64,000 nucleotides of DNA from Clostridium sp. CAG:609 (GTDB lineage: Bacteria > Bacillota_I > Bacilli_A > RF39 > UBA660), in the NCBI GenBank assembly GCA_000438075.1, contig FR903546.1, positions 1 through 64,000 on the forward strand. Reading direction: 5' to 3'. Both the position numbers and the translations under genes were made by a program. This document shows, in pieces, positions 8,501-17,393 of this stretch. Under the pieces are notes generated by a model. It was given only the letters and a program-made list of their open reading frames with translations. It was not told the DNA's origin and made no database searches. Position 1 is the stretch's first letter. Each line of letters begins with the position of its first letter.

Positions 8501-9088
8501 ATGAAAATATTAGAAAATAAAAAAATAGTAATCGGTGTAATCATTTCATTATTATTACTTGGCTTAACTTCTTTAGTTATGGCACTATATTTTTACAACA
8601 ATAAAGATGAAGTAGCACTATGTAGTACACCAAATGAAGATTTAAAAGAGGTAAAAAACACAATTCATGTAGATTTAAAAGGAGAAGTAAATAAACCTGG
8701 TGTATATGAAGTAGAAGAAGGCACAATAGTAAATGATTTAATCACTCTAGCAGATGGATTTACCAAAAATGCATATCAAGATAACATTAATTTAAGTAAA
8801 AAACTAACTGATGAAATGGTAATTGTAGTAAGTAAAAAGGGTAGTACCATAACAACAAAAATCACAAATAATGCAAGTATTAACACAACTGATAGTAATT
8901 TAATAAACATTAACACCGCAAGTGTATCTGAACTTATGAAACTAACAGGTATTGGAAAATCCAAAGCAGAAAGTATCATTAAGTATCGCGAAGAAAATGG
9001 TAACTTTAAAACAACTAGTGACATAACAAAAGTAAGTGGCATTGGCAAAAGTACTTATGAAAAATTTAAGGAACGTATTACAATTTAA
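8501..9088 (+). CDS. comEA: Competence protein ComEA, DNA receptor
   Basis: ComEA is the membrane-anchored DNA-binding receptor for transformation. A single N-terminal helix (about 9-30) is followed by an SLBB domain (about 50-105, 'IHVDLKGEVNKPGVYEVEEG') and a double helix-hairpin-helix domain ('INTASVSELMKLTGIGKSKA', 'VSGIGKSTYEKF'). Length (195) and order match the family. It overlaps comEC by 32 bases. The strong conserved module at 8389-8478 lies directly upstream and probably controls the operon. Confidence 0.95.
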   Translation: MKILENKKIVIGVIISLLLLGLTSLVMALYFYNNKDEVALCSTPNEDLKEVKNTIHVDLKGEVNKPGVYEVEEGTIVNDLITLADGFTKNAYQDNINLSKKLTDEMVIVVSKKGSTITTKITNNASINTTDSNLININTASVSELMKLTGIGKSKAESIIKYREENGNFKTTSDITKVSGIGKSTYEKFKERITI

Positions 9089-11015
9089 TAAAACATTAAT
9101 AATTTTTACTATATTTATCTTTATTTATTGTTTTATAAATAGCAAAATAAATTATAAATCAAAATATAATGGAAATGAAACATCCATAACGGGTATAATT
9201 ACTAATATCAAAATAAAAAGTGATTATCTAGAACTTGAACTAAAGGCAAAAGAAAAAATTCTTGCTTACTACAAGTATGAATCTATTACTGATGTAAACA
9301 TTGGTGATAAAGTTACTCTAACTGGTAAACTAAACAAAGTAACAAGTACAAATATCCCAAACACATTCAATTACCAAAGATATTTAAAATATAAAAAAAT
9401 CTATTACACATTTAATATTGATAAAATAACCACCACTAGTTCTAACAACATATTTTATAAATTAAAAAACATAATATTTAAAAGAATACTAAAATTAAAC
9501 AAAAAAGATTATTACTTAACATTTATATTAGGCAATAAATCTTTACTAGATAATGAAAACTACAATAATTTCCTAGACAATGGAATAAGTCACATTCTAG
9601 CAATATCAGGTATGCACATAAGTATTTTATTACTATTATGTAAGAAAAATAAACCAATAAGCATCATTTTATTAATTTTATTTCTATTTCTAACTGGTTT
9701 TTCTTCTTCCGTATATCGTGTTGTAATATTTTATATATTAAAGCTCTTTAATAAAAAGAAAAGTAGCATTTACCTACTTATTTTAACTATGGATATTTTA
9801 CTATTAATAGATCCATTTCGGATATTTGATCTTGGTTTTATTTATTCATTCATAACTACATTTGGTATTTTCTATTATAAAGACCACATAAAAAATATAA
9901 TCGACTTAAGTTTTATAACATTTTTATTTAGTTTACCAGTAACTGCATTAGTTGGTTATGAAATAAATCTATTCTCAATTATCAATAACTTAATATTTGT
10001 ACCCCTCATTTCATATGTGGTTTATCCCTTATGTTTAATAAGTTTCCTTTTTTCATTCTTAAATTCATTGTTTTCTGTGGTAATTAATATACTAAATTAT
10101 CTAAATGAATTATGTAATCACTTAGCAATATTTATAACAATTCCCAAATTTAATCTATTGCTTTTACTTATCTATTATTTTATTCTTTTTAAAAAAAATA
10201 ACAAATTATTACTTATTCCAGTTTTATTAATAAATATATTATTACCAAAGTTAGATAACAACTATTACGTCTATTACCTAGATATTGGGCAAGGAGACTG
10301 TGCTGCCCTCATAAGCCCTCATAGAAAAGATGTAATTTTAATAGATACTGGGGGAAAAGTAAATTCCAGTTATAATGTCAGTGATAATACCATAAAATTT
10401 CTAAAAAGCAAAGGTATTACAAAAATTGATTATTTAATTCTTACGCACGGAGATTATGATCACGCCGGTGAGGCAATAAATATTATAAACAAAATCAAAG
10501 TAAAACATGTAATTTTTAATAGTGATTTATATACGAATATTGAAAGTAATATAATCAAAGTTTTAAAAACAAAAAACATTGATTACACTAAAGAAAATAA
10601 ATCTGTCCGTTTTGGAAAAACAACTCTTTCATTTTTACACCACACTTTATATGAAGATGAAAACAACAATAGTATAATTAATTACCTAAATATTTATAAC
10701 CACCAATTTCTTTTTATGGGTGATGCTTCTATAGATAGAGAAAAAGAATTAATAAACAAATATAATTTAACAAATATTGAATTTTTAAAAATCGGTCACC
10801 ATGGTTCAAAAACTTCTTCATCAGAATATTTTGTAAAAAAAGTAAAACCAAAATACTCAGTAATATCCGTAGGTTTAAATAATAAATATAATCACCCCTC
10901 AAAAGAAACCATCAATAATTTAAGTGATTCAACTATCTATAGAACCGATTACGATGGCACCATCGAAGTAAAAATAAACAAAAAAAAGCTAAAAATTACA
11001 AACTATCCCAGTTAA
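9057..11015 (+). CDS. comEC: Competence protein ComEC, DNA channel
   Basis: ComEC forms the channel that brings single-stranded DNA across the membrane. An N-terminal OB-like DUF4131 domain (about 40-130) is followed by the Competence domain of many helices ('GISHILAISGMHISILL', residues about 175-400) and a metallo-beta-lactamase-like domain ('YLDIGQGDCAALI', 'LTHGDYDHAG', 'KIGHHGSKTS'). The start is uncertain: the ATG at 9057 overlaps comEA by 32 bases and lacks a clear ribosome binding site, so translational coupling is likely. At about 650 residues it is slightly short but complete. Confidence 0.93.
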   Translation: MKNLRNVLQFNKTLIIFTIFIFIYCFINSKINYKSKYNGNETSITGIITNIKIKSDYLELELKAKEKILAYYKYESITDVNIGDKVTLTGKLNKVTSTNIPNTFNYQRYLKYKKIYYTFNIDKITTTSSNNIFYKLKNIIFKRILKLNKKDYYLTFILGNKSLLDNENYNNFLDNGISHILAISGMHISILLLLCKKNKPISIILLILFLFLTGFSSSVYRVVIFYILKLFNKKKSSIYLLILTMDILLLIDPFRIFDLGFIYSFITTFGIFYYKDHIKNIIDLSFITFLFSLPVTALVGYEINLFSIINNLIFVPLISYVVYPLCLISFLFSFLNSLFSVVINILNYLNELCNHLAIFITIPKFNLLLLLIYYFILFKKNNKLLLIPVLLINILLPKLDNNYYVYYLDIGQGDCAALISPHRKDVILIDTGGKVNSSYNVSDNTIKFLKSKGITKIDYLILTHGDYDHAGEAINIINKIKVKHVIFNSDLYTNIESNIIKVLKTKNIDYTKENKSVRFGKTTLSFLHHTLYEDENNNSIINYLNIYNHQFLFMGDASIDREKELINKYNLTNIEFLKIGHHGSKTSSSEYFVKKVKPKYSVISVGLNNKYNHPSKETINNLSDSTIYRTDYDGTIEVKINKKKLKITNYPS

Positions 11016-11029
11016 ATATTCTAATTTTA

Positions 11030-11059
11030 TTGAATTTTTTATACTCTGTGTGGTATAAT
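11030..11059 (+). promoter_or_regulatory. Probable sigma-A promoter of the small basic ORF
   Basis: TTGAAT, 18 bases, then TATAAT (11054-11059), ending 24 bases before the ATG at 11084. Confidence 0.5.
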
Positions 11060-11083
11060 CTTTAAGAAGTGAGGTGCAAAGTA

Positions 11084-11191
11084 ATGAAAACTTATAAAAA
11101 GAATTTACCTGAAGGAGTAAAAAAACAATTTGCTCTATACAAAGGTGTAAAGGTTAGATTAATCAATAAAAATAAGAAAAAAAATAAATAA
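11084..11191 (+). CDS. 35-residue basic protein
   Basis: A very short ORF has its own promoter, a GTGAGGTG ribosome binding site and a strong terminator just after it, so it looks like a real monocistronic gene. The product starts 'MKTYKKNLPEGVKKQFALYK' and ends in a Lys/Asn-rich tail; about 40% of residues are Lys or Arg. No family is recognised. The charge suggests RNA or ribosome binding, but this is a guess. Confidence 0.55.
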   Translation: MKTYKKNLPEGVKKQFALYKGVKVRLINKNKKKNK

Positions 11192-11204
11192 TTTTAATTT
11201 TTAT

Positions 11205-11254
11205 AGAGTTTTTCGACATAATTCGCTATATGTCGTCAAAAGCTCTTTTTTTTT
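11205..11254 (+). terminator. Rho-independent terminator
   Basis: A long interrupted stem (AGAG, CGACATA / TATGTCG, CTCT) is followed by eight T residues. Confidence 0.8.
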
Positions 11255-11319
11255 GACAAAACATTTTCTATACATCTAATAACTTTAGTGTTAGTCTAAA
11301 TGTCGGGAGATGAAATTTT

Positions 11320-12873
11320 ATGAAAAAATTTGTAGTATTATTAGGACTTTTATTCCTATTTATGGAAAGTCCAAAAGCTTACATGTTAAGCGTAGAACAA
11401 AACGGGGAAGACTATGTATACAAATATGGTACAACTAAAGTCTATAACAGAGTATCTTTTTTACTTAGGATGGATATGAATATTGATTATTCATTCGATA
11501 GACAATTAATTAACAACTTAGCAGCATATGGAAGATCAACTGATGTATATGACCAAGTAGTTGTTCAAAAACTAATCTATGAAAATGTTAATAAAGATTA
11601 TACTGTTAAAGTACTAGATGACTTTAGAAATCCAATTGATACTAGTAAAAAAGAACAAGAAATATTTTCTACTTTGGAAGAATATAAAAAACCACATCCT
11701 CTAGATGGTTCAGCTTATGAAGCAAACTTCGGTGATGAACTAAAAGTCAAAAATGTAAATTCCGGAGCATATTTTGTCCAAGAATATCCATATTCAAACT
11801 ATGGTTCAGAATATGTATTTGGTATGAACAAGAAAAATGGTCAACAAAAGCTTACATTCAAAAACATTATTGATCGTGACAAAAACTATGTTTTATCAGA
11901 TAATTATGCCTACAATGAATTTAGTGTTTATGTAAATGTTCATGGAAGAACTATTAACTTTGATATTGAACCGAACTCTTCATTTATCTTTAGTGTCTAT
12001 AACAAATATCGTTATCTATATGATATCACCGTAGATTCCAACAATTTAACTCATTATTTTAAAGAAGAAGACTTAAGGCTTGTTGATGTATCTGCTGGAT
12101 TTTATGAAAAAAATGATGATATTATTATAACCAAAGATGAAACAATTTTCTTAAGACCAAGCCTTAGAACAGTTAATGTTCACATCGACACATATATGAC
12201 TGATTATCCAAAGAAAAATGAATTAATCAAAACTTATAATGACTTTACAATCTATGACAAAAATAACAACATGGTAGCAAGTTGCAAAGAAGAAAACTGC
12301 GGTATTCAATTAAAAATCGGAGAATATTTTATCAAAGATAATGTAAGTAATCTAACTCATTTTAAGTTTTTCGCTGAAGATACAACTGATTACATCTATC
12401 GTTTTATCATTAAGGGCATAATTTCTGATAAAGAAATAGTTAAGATCAAATATGACGATGAAGAAGTAGGTTTTAGCAAAGATCAATCAATCAATTGGTT
12501 TGATGAAGTAAATGATTACAAGTATTTAGATATCTATTTTATAGATGAAGTAAAAAGAATATATCTAAGTGATTATGAAAATTATTTGACTGTAACAGAT
12601 TTAGGTTACTTTTATAAAATACCTGAAAATGAACCTATCAAAGATGATGATAAAACTAACACAAAAGATGAAGAACAAAAAAGTGATATCGCCAAAGATA
12701 ATCAAACTAAAAACAATGAAAATACAACCAATAGTGAAAAGAACAATGAAAAAACGACCAAAGATAACACAATTAGCATTCCAAACACTGGACTAGAAAA
12801 AGAAGAATTAGTGTACAAAAAAGAAGAATATGAAAAAGATTTTAATAATAATTCTAACAATAATCCTATGTAG
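11320..12873 (+). CDS. Secreted surface protein with IPNTG motif, probable sortase substrate
   Basis: The N-terminus 'MKKFVVLLGLLFLFMESPKA' is a signal peptide. The mature part contains beta-rich stretches, then a Lys/Asn/Asp/Thr-rich low-complexity region (about 440-490) and 'SIPNTGLEKEE', which resembles an LPXTG-type sorting motif. Unlike normal substrates, no hydrophobic helix follows the motif; the protein ends in a hydrophilic tail. The last 44 bases overlap the start of the sortase gene in another frame, so the two are translated together and probably work together. The function of the extracellular region is not recognised. Confidence 0.7.
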   Translation: MKKFVVLLGLLFLFMESPKAYMLSVEQNGEDYVYKYGTTKVYNRVSFLLRMDMNIDYSFDRQLINNLAAYGRSTDVYDQVVVQKLIYENVNKDYTVKVLDDFRNPIDTSKKEQEIFSTLEEYKKPHPLDGSAYEANFGDELKVKNVNSGAYFVQEYPYSNYGSEYVFGMNKKNGQQKLTFKNIIDRDKNYVLSDNYAYNEFSVYVNVHGRTINFDIEPNSSFIFSVYNKYRYLYDITVDSNNLTHYFKEEDLRLVDVSAGFYEKNDDIIITKDETIFLRPSLRTVNVHIDTYMTDYPKKNELIKTYNDFTIYDKNNNMVASCKEENCGIQLKIGEYFIKDNVSNLTHFKFFAEDTTDYIYRFIIKGIISDKEIVKIKYDDEEVGFSKDQSINWFDEVNDYKYLDIYFIDEVKRIYLSDYENYLTVTDLGYFYKIPENEPIKDDDKTNTKDEEQKSDIAKDNQTKNNENTTNSEKNNEKTTKDNTISIPNTGLEKEELVYKKEEYEKDFNNNSNNNPM

Positions 12874-13336
12874 TGGATGTAAATCTACCCCACAAGCAAC
12901 TATTGAAAGCTCCACCATTAATTATAACAATGAATTTAATACCTACTATGGATACTTAACAATTCCTAAAATAAAAATGCATCAAGGTTTTTACAACACT
13001 ACTAATAAATTAAATGATGTAAGTAAAAACATCGAGTTAATTAACACAGGTATTAAAAATACATATCTCTTCGCTGCTCACTCCGGGGTAGGCAACATAG
13101 CATATTTCAATGACCTAAGATACCTCAAAACTGGTGATGAAATAAAACTAGAACTAAAAAACATCACCTATATATATAAGGTTGTTGAAATCAAAAAAGA
13201 ACCCAAAACAGGTAAAATCACTATTCCAAATAGAGAGAACCAAATCATTCTCACAACATGTGACCAAATAGAAAAAGGAAAACAATTAATCATCATAGCT
13301 TCCCTCATTGACGCAAAAAATCCTTCCAATAATTAA
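12830..13336 (+). CDS. Sortase with a lipoprotein-like N-terminus
   Basis: Sortases cleave a sorting motif and attach the protein to the wall or another pilin. The N-terminus 'MKKILIIILTIILCSGCKST' looks like a lipoprotein signal (Cys17), rather than the usual uncleaved helix. The catalytic domain has 'YGYLTIPKIKM', the catalytic His in 'FAAHSGVGN' and the Cys in 'ILTTCDQIEKGK'. The Arg expected after the Cys is Lys ('GKQLIIIAS'). At 168 residues it is compact. It overlaps the gene for an IPNTG surface protein by 44 bases; that protein is the likely substrate. Confidence 0.85.
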   Translation: MKKILIIILTIILCSGCKSTPQATIESSTINYNNEFNTYYGYLTIPKIKMHQGFYNTTNKLNDVSKNIELINTGIKNTYLFAAHSGVGNIAYFNDLRYLKTGDEIKLELKNITYIYKVVEIKKEPKTGKITIPNRENQIILTTCDQIEKGKQLIIIASLIDAKNPSNN

Positions 13337-13425
13337 AAATTAAAACTTAAACATAAATATGTTCTAAAAAGCTATGCATTTAGTTAAAAATTTGATATAA
13401 TTATTCAGTGAAGGAGGCTATATTT

Positions 13426-13821
13426 ATGGCAAAAACACGAAGCGAACTAAGAGAAAAAATTATGATAATATTATATCAAATTGACATTTTCGAGGAAAGA
13501 AACGTCCCATTTAATGTCGAAGAAGTAATTCGCGAAAATCTAAAAGTTGAAAATGAATTTGTAAAAGACCTAGTATATGGCGTAATAACTTATAAATCTG
13601 AACTTGACCAAATAGCAAATAGCAAAATCAAAGACTGGACAATAGATAGAATAGATAAAACTGGTGCAGCCATCCTTCGAATGGGATTATATGAACTAAA
13701 ATACATGGATACACCAGAAGTAGTAGTTATCAACGAAGCAATAGAATTATCAAAAAAATATTGTGACGATTCAGTAAGAAAAATAATAAACGCAGTGTTG
13801 GATAAATATATAAAAGAGTAA
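13426..13821 (+). CDS. nusB: Transcription antitermination factor NusB
   Basis: NusB, with NusE (S10), binds boxA RNA and supports antitermination of rRNA operons. The helical protein shows family motifs 'AKTRSELREKIMIILYQID', 'DWTIDRIDKTGAAILRMGLY' and 'PEVVVINEAIELSKKYCDD'. The ATG at 13426 follows AAGGAGG; an earlier in-frame start at 13408 would overlap that site. The order nusB - kinase-like gene - xseA resembles the nusB-folD-xseA region of Bacillus, with a different middle gene. Confidence 0.95.
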   Translation: MAKTRSELREKIMIILYQIDIFEERNVPFNVEEVIRENLKVENEFVKDLVYGVITYKSELDQIANSKIKDWTIDRIDKTGAAILRMGLYELKYMDTPEVVVINEAIELSKKYCDDSVRKIINAVLDKYIKE

Positions 13822-13824
13822 AAA

Positions 13825-14640
13825 ATGAAATTAGATGAAAATACATTAATCAAATTACCTGACTACGAACACGAATTTATCACTATCGAAGGAAAGTCCT
13901 ACTTCTGCAAAAGAGCCATAGATGAAGGGCTTGAACTTGTTGGTAACAGACTTGCAAACAAAATGGGCATCCTCTGCAGCAAAGATTACCTAGTTAAAAC
14001 ACCCGACGGCTTATTTTACCTAAGTTACAATTTTAACAATGATGCAAAATTTATTAGTGCAGCAAAACTAGGAATAAAACTATCAAATCTTTATAGTGCC
14101 TGGGATCGTTTAGAAAATCTTTACCCAACTGAAGTAGAAAAATTAATGCAACAATTAGTGAAAGTGTTCCTATTTGATATATTCTTAATGTATGGAGATA
14201 GACACCTTGGTAATTACGGAATATTAGAAAATATCAATCAACGAGATATTGCAATTTTAGATAACGACTTAATATTTAGTGACACTGAGTACGTACGATT
14301 AAAACCAAAATACAATGCTGAAGATAAGCTACGTACATATTCAAACACAGGTGTATCTCACAAAAAATCATCATTCAGTATCTTACATAATATGGAAAAT
14401 TTGGAATATTTCATAGCAACAACAAGTAAGGAATTTTACCCAATAATCAAAGAGTTCTATAATGTGCTTACCCCGGACCTAATTTATGAGGTAATAAAAC
14501 AAATTGAACACGAAGAGAACATCAAATTCTACGAACTAGAATACATGATGATGTTATATAATGAAAACTACAAAGGTATAACAAACCTATTAAAAATGAG
14601 AGGTATAATTAATGGAGAGAGAATATTTAAAGATAAGTGA
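13825..14640 (+). CDS. HipA-like / PI3K-fold protein kinase homolog
   Basis: This 271-residue protein has the active-site blocks of the HipA/PI3-kinase-like fold: 'FLFDIFLMYGDRHLGNYG' (catalytic Asp and Asn) and 'AILDNDLIF' (metal-binding DND). There is no adjacent HipB antitoxin and no HipA N-terminal subdomain, so it is not a typical toxin-antitoxin pair. It sits 3 bases after nusB and overlaps xseA by 29 bases, so it is expressed with housekeeping genes. Substrate unknown. Confidence 0.65.
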   Translation: MKLDENTLIKLPDYEHEFITIEGKSYFCKRAIDEGLELVGNRLANKMGILCSKDYLVKTPDGLFYLSYNFNNDAKFISAAKLGIKLSNLYSAWDRLENLYPTEVEKLMQQLVKVFLFDIFLMYGDRHLGNYGILENINQRDIAILDNDLIFSDTEYVRLKPKYNAEDKLRTYSNTGVSHKKSSFSILHNMENLEYFIATTSKEFYPIIKEFYNVLTPDLIYEVIKQIEHEENIKFYELEYMMMLYNENYKGITNLLKMRGIINGERIFKDK

Positions 14641-15871
14641 TTTAAATAATTATATAAAAAGAGTACTAGATGAAGATGTATTTTTAAACAAAGTCTACCT
14701 AAAAGGTGAAATCAGCAATTTCAAAAATCACACCCGCGGGCACCTATATTTTACTTTAAAGGATGATTTATCTAGATTAAATGCTGTTATGTTCTATGGC
14801 AATGCATCAAAACTAACATTTACCCCGGAAGATGGAATGAATGTCTTAGTTGAAGGAAGAATCAGCGCATATCCCGCAAGTGGCAGCTACCAAATTTATG
14901 TTGATAAAATGGAACCAGATGGTCTTGGTGCTTTATATATTGAATACGAAAAACTAAAGAAAAAACTAGCAAGTGAAGGTTTATTTGACAATAACCATAA
15001 AAAAGCAATTCCAAGATTTCCAGAAAAAATTGGTGTAGTAACAGCATCAACAGGTGCAGCAGTAAAAGATATAATGAGTACAATCAAAAGAAGATACCCA
15101 ATATGTGAAGCAATACTTTTCCCATGCCTTGTTCAAGGTACTTACGCATCAAACGACATAGTAAGGCAAATAAAAAGAGCAGATGAATTCGGAGTTGATA
15201 CAATAATTGTTGGACGCGGCGGAGGTTCAATCGAAGACCTCTGGGCTTTCAATGAAGAAAATGTTGCTCATGCAATTTATGAATGTAAAACTCCAATAAT
15301 AAGTGCAGTGGGCCACGAAATCGACTGGACAATTGCTGATTTTGTTGCTGACCTTCGAGCACCAACCCCAACCGGAGCAGCAGAAATGGCAGTTCCAACC
15401 ATTGTTGATGTAAACACAATCTTAAATAATTATAAAATAAGGTTAAATAAAAACATTAAAAACATGGTAAACACTAAATTCATCAAATGGAGAAGTCTAA
15501 AAAACAGTTTCATTCTAAAGAACCCAATGACAATGTATGAAATGAAAGAACAAAAACTAGACACCCTATTAGAATATTTAAACAAAGACATCAAAACAAT
15601 TTTACAAAATAATGAAATAAAACTAAATAATTTAAAAATGTCTTACGTATTGCAAAATCCAATGAGTCTAATAGACAAAAAGAAAAATGATTACACATTA
15701 TTAATAAATACATTGAAGTTAGTAAACCCACTTGGCATTTTAGAAAAAGGTTACTCATTAACAACAGTAAATGACAAAGTTGTTAAATCAAATAAAGATG
15801 TAAATATCGACGATATAATTAATGTTAAACTACATGATGGTGCAATAAAAGCCAAAGTTGTAGAAAAGTAA
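14612..15871 (+). CDS. xseA: Exodeoxyribonuclease VII large subunit
   Basis: XseA with XseB degrades single-stranded DNA. An N-terminal OB fold ('VYLKGEISNFKNHTRGHLYF') is followed by the catalytic domain ('IGVVTASTGAAVKDIMSTI', 'IIVGRGGGSIEDLWAFNEE', 'SAVGHEIDWTIADFVADLRA') and a long C-terminal coiled coil ('LILKNPM', 'YVLQNPMS' repeats). The length of 419 residues is normal. It starts inside the kinase-like gene (29-base overlap). Its partner xseB is displaced 1.3 kb downstream by a dinD remnant and an acetyltransferase gene. Confidence 0.96.
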   Translation: MEREYLKISDLNNYIKRVLDEDVFLNKVYLKGEISNFKNHTRGHLYFTLKDDLSRLNAVMFYGNASKLTFTPEDGMNVLVEGRISAYPASGSYQIYVDKMEPDGLGALYIEYEKLKKKLASEGLFDNNHKKAIPRFPEKIGVVTASTGAAVKDIMSTIKRRYPICEAILFPCLVQGTYASNDIVRQIKRADEFGVDTIIVGRGGGSIEDLWAFNEENVAHAIYECKTPIISAVGHEIDWTIADFVADLRAPTPTGAAEMAVPTIVDVNTILNNYKIRLNKNIKNMVNTKFIKWRSLKNSFILKNPMTMYEMKEQKLDTLLEYLNKDIKTILQNNEIKLNNLKMSYVLQNPMSLIDKKKNDYTLLINTLKLVNPLGILEKGYSLTTVNDKVVKSNKDVNIDDIINVKLHDGAIKAKVVEK

Positions 15872-15920
15872 CAATGGAAAAATGTAAAACAAAATTGTAA
15901 AGAAAATAACACAACCAATA

Positions 15921-15979
15921 ACCATTTTGTCGGCTTCGACAAAATGGTGAAAACACTGGGCTCAAAGCACAGCTTTGAA
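15921..15979. repeat. Two perfect hairpins between xseA and the dinD remnant
   Basis: ACCATTTTGTCG and CGACAAAATGGT form a perfect 12-bp stem with a GCTT loop (15921-15948). A second stem, TCAAAGC/GCTTTGA, lies at 15962-15978. A short direct repeat AGTTCTAAAA follows. The first hairpin lacks a T-run, so it is not a normal terminator. The segment looks like scar tissue at an insertion site. Confidence 0.55.
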
Positions 15980-16034
15980 CAATAGTTCTAAAATTGATAG
16001 AGTTCTAAAAAGTGTCAAGTAAAATAAAGAATGA

Positions 16035-16547
16035 GATGCAAGAAAAAAAGCTATTGCTCTCGCTCAAACGTACTTCGCGGTTCAAACCAGAAAAATGGAA
16101 ATTACCGAAAAAGAATATTCTAGTTTAACTGAAGATGAAAAAAGATTTTATCAAAGAAATCTTACTAAAAAAGGTAATTATTCTTTGAACCAAGCAGCCA
16201 AGGAAGCTGGAGTAAAAAACTTTGATAAGTTTCATAACTCAGGTTACAAAGGATTATACAATGGTGAAACCGCAAATGATATAGCAAAAAGAAAAGGATT
16301 AAGATATAGAGAAGATATTCTAGACAACATGGGCAGTGATGAACTTATTGCAAACCTTTTTAGAATCTCCCAAACAGAACAAAAATTAAAAAGGGATAAC
16401 ATAAAGGGAGAAAACAATGCAAATGATGTTCATTATGAAGTTGGTAAAAAAATAAGAAACACAATCAAAGAACTCGGCGGAACAATGCCCGAAGATTATG
16501 AAACCCCTAAAAAGAGTTTAACAGAATTAGAAAAAAAAGAAAAATAG
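16035..16547 (+). pseudogene. dinD: C-terminal remnant of a DinD-type (BRO/antirepressor) gene
   Basis: The first ATG is at 16095, but clear DinD similarity begins upstream in the same frame ('RKKAIALAQTYFAVQTRKME' from about 16041) and is preceded by an in-frame TGA at 16032. The rest matches the DinD C-terminal half: 'AAKEAGVKNFDKFHNSGYKG', 'RKGLRYREDILDNMGSDELI', 'FRISQTEQKLKR', 'IKELGGTMPEDYETP'. The N-terminal BRO domain is missing and the ATG at 16095 has no ribosome binding site. The gene therefore looks inactivated. It lies between xseA and xseB next to hairpins, a probable trace of horizontal transfer. Confidence 0.75.
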
Positions 16548-16577
16548 ATTAATTGAAAATAAATAAATGGAGGTTTT

Positions 16578-17111
16578 ATGGAAGAATTAAAATTAGTTGC
16601 ACCATCATTAGATGACAAAGAAAGTGCACTATCAATGCTTGAAGAAATTAAAAAAATAGATGCAGGACTCCCATGGCAATATTCAGGTCTTGCCAATTTA
16701 GAAGAATCATCATCATATGAAGAATGGATACAAGAAAAGGAAAATGAAAAAAGTGGAATAAACTTAAGAGAAGGATTCGTCCCGGCAACAACATTATTTT
16801 TAAAAAGATTAAGTGATAACAAAATATGTGGCAGTATTAGCATTAGACACGAACTAAATGAATTTTTACTTAATTTTGGTGGACATATCGGATACTCAGT
16901 AACTCCAAGTGAACGTGGCAAAGGTTATGGCAAACTTCAATTAAAAAAAGCTATTGAAGAAGCTAAAAAACTAAACATAACCTCATGTCTTATCACCGCA
17001 GATGTTGAAAATATTGCAAGTAATAAAACAATTTTATCCCAAGGTGGAGTTTTAGAAAACACAGTAATTTGGAAAAACGACCCACTAAACAGATACTGGA
17101 TAAAACTATAA
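16578..17111 (+). CDS. GNAT-family N-acetyltransferase
   Basis: The fold is recognised by the acetyl-CoA loop 'VTPSERGKGYGKLQLKKA' (Q/RxxGxG/A type), the preceding beta-strand 'GHIGYSV' and 'DVENIASNKTILSQGGVLE', which is typical of small-molecule GNATs. The substrate is unknown. It has a GGAGG ribosome binding site. It sits in the inserted segment between the dinD remnant and xseB and may have arrived with it. Confidence 0.85.
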   Translation: MEELKLVAPSLDDKESALSMLEEIKKIDAGLPWQYSGLANLEESSSYEEWIQEKENEKSGINLREGFVPATTLFLKRLSDNKICGSISIRHELNEFLLNFGGHIGYSVTPSERGKGYGKLQLKKAIEEAKKLNITSCLITADVENIASNKTILSQGGVLENTVIWKNDPLNRYWIKL

Positions 17112-17166
17112 TATTGTTAAAACTAAAAAAATAATGTATAATAAGAAACAAAGGAAGGAAGAAAAA

Positions 17167-17385
17167 ATGGAAAAAACTAAAAATTTTGAAGAATCTTTAC
17201 AAGAATTAGAAACAATTGTTAAAGAATTAGAAAGTGGCAACGTAAACTTAGATGATGCCATAAATAAATACACAGAAGCAATGAAACTAGCAAAATATTG
17301 TGGTGAAAAACTAAACGATGCCACAAAAAAGGTTAATAAAATATTAACTGAAGACAATGAACTAAAAGAATTTAATGCAGAGTAG
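17167..17385 (+). CDS. xseB: Exodeoxyribonuclease VII small subunit
   Basis: The 72-residue helical protein 'KTKNFEESLQELETIVKELE ... GNVNLDDAINKYTEAMKLAK' is a clear XseB. It forms a complex with XseA. The ATG at 17167 follows AAGGAAGGAAG. It lies 8 bases before proS rather than next to xseA. Confidence 0.92.
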   Translation: MEKTKNFEESLQELETIVKELESGNVNLDDAINKYTEAMKLAKYCGEKLNDATKKVNKILTEDNELKEFNAE

Positions 17386-17393
17386 GTGATTTT

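Noticed and set aside
16496..16921. 141-codon minus-strand ORF
   Set aside because: It is antisense to the acetyltransferase gene and Ser/Phe-rich, a shadow of the real frame.
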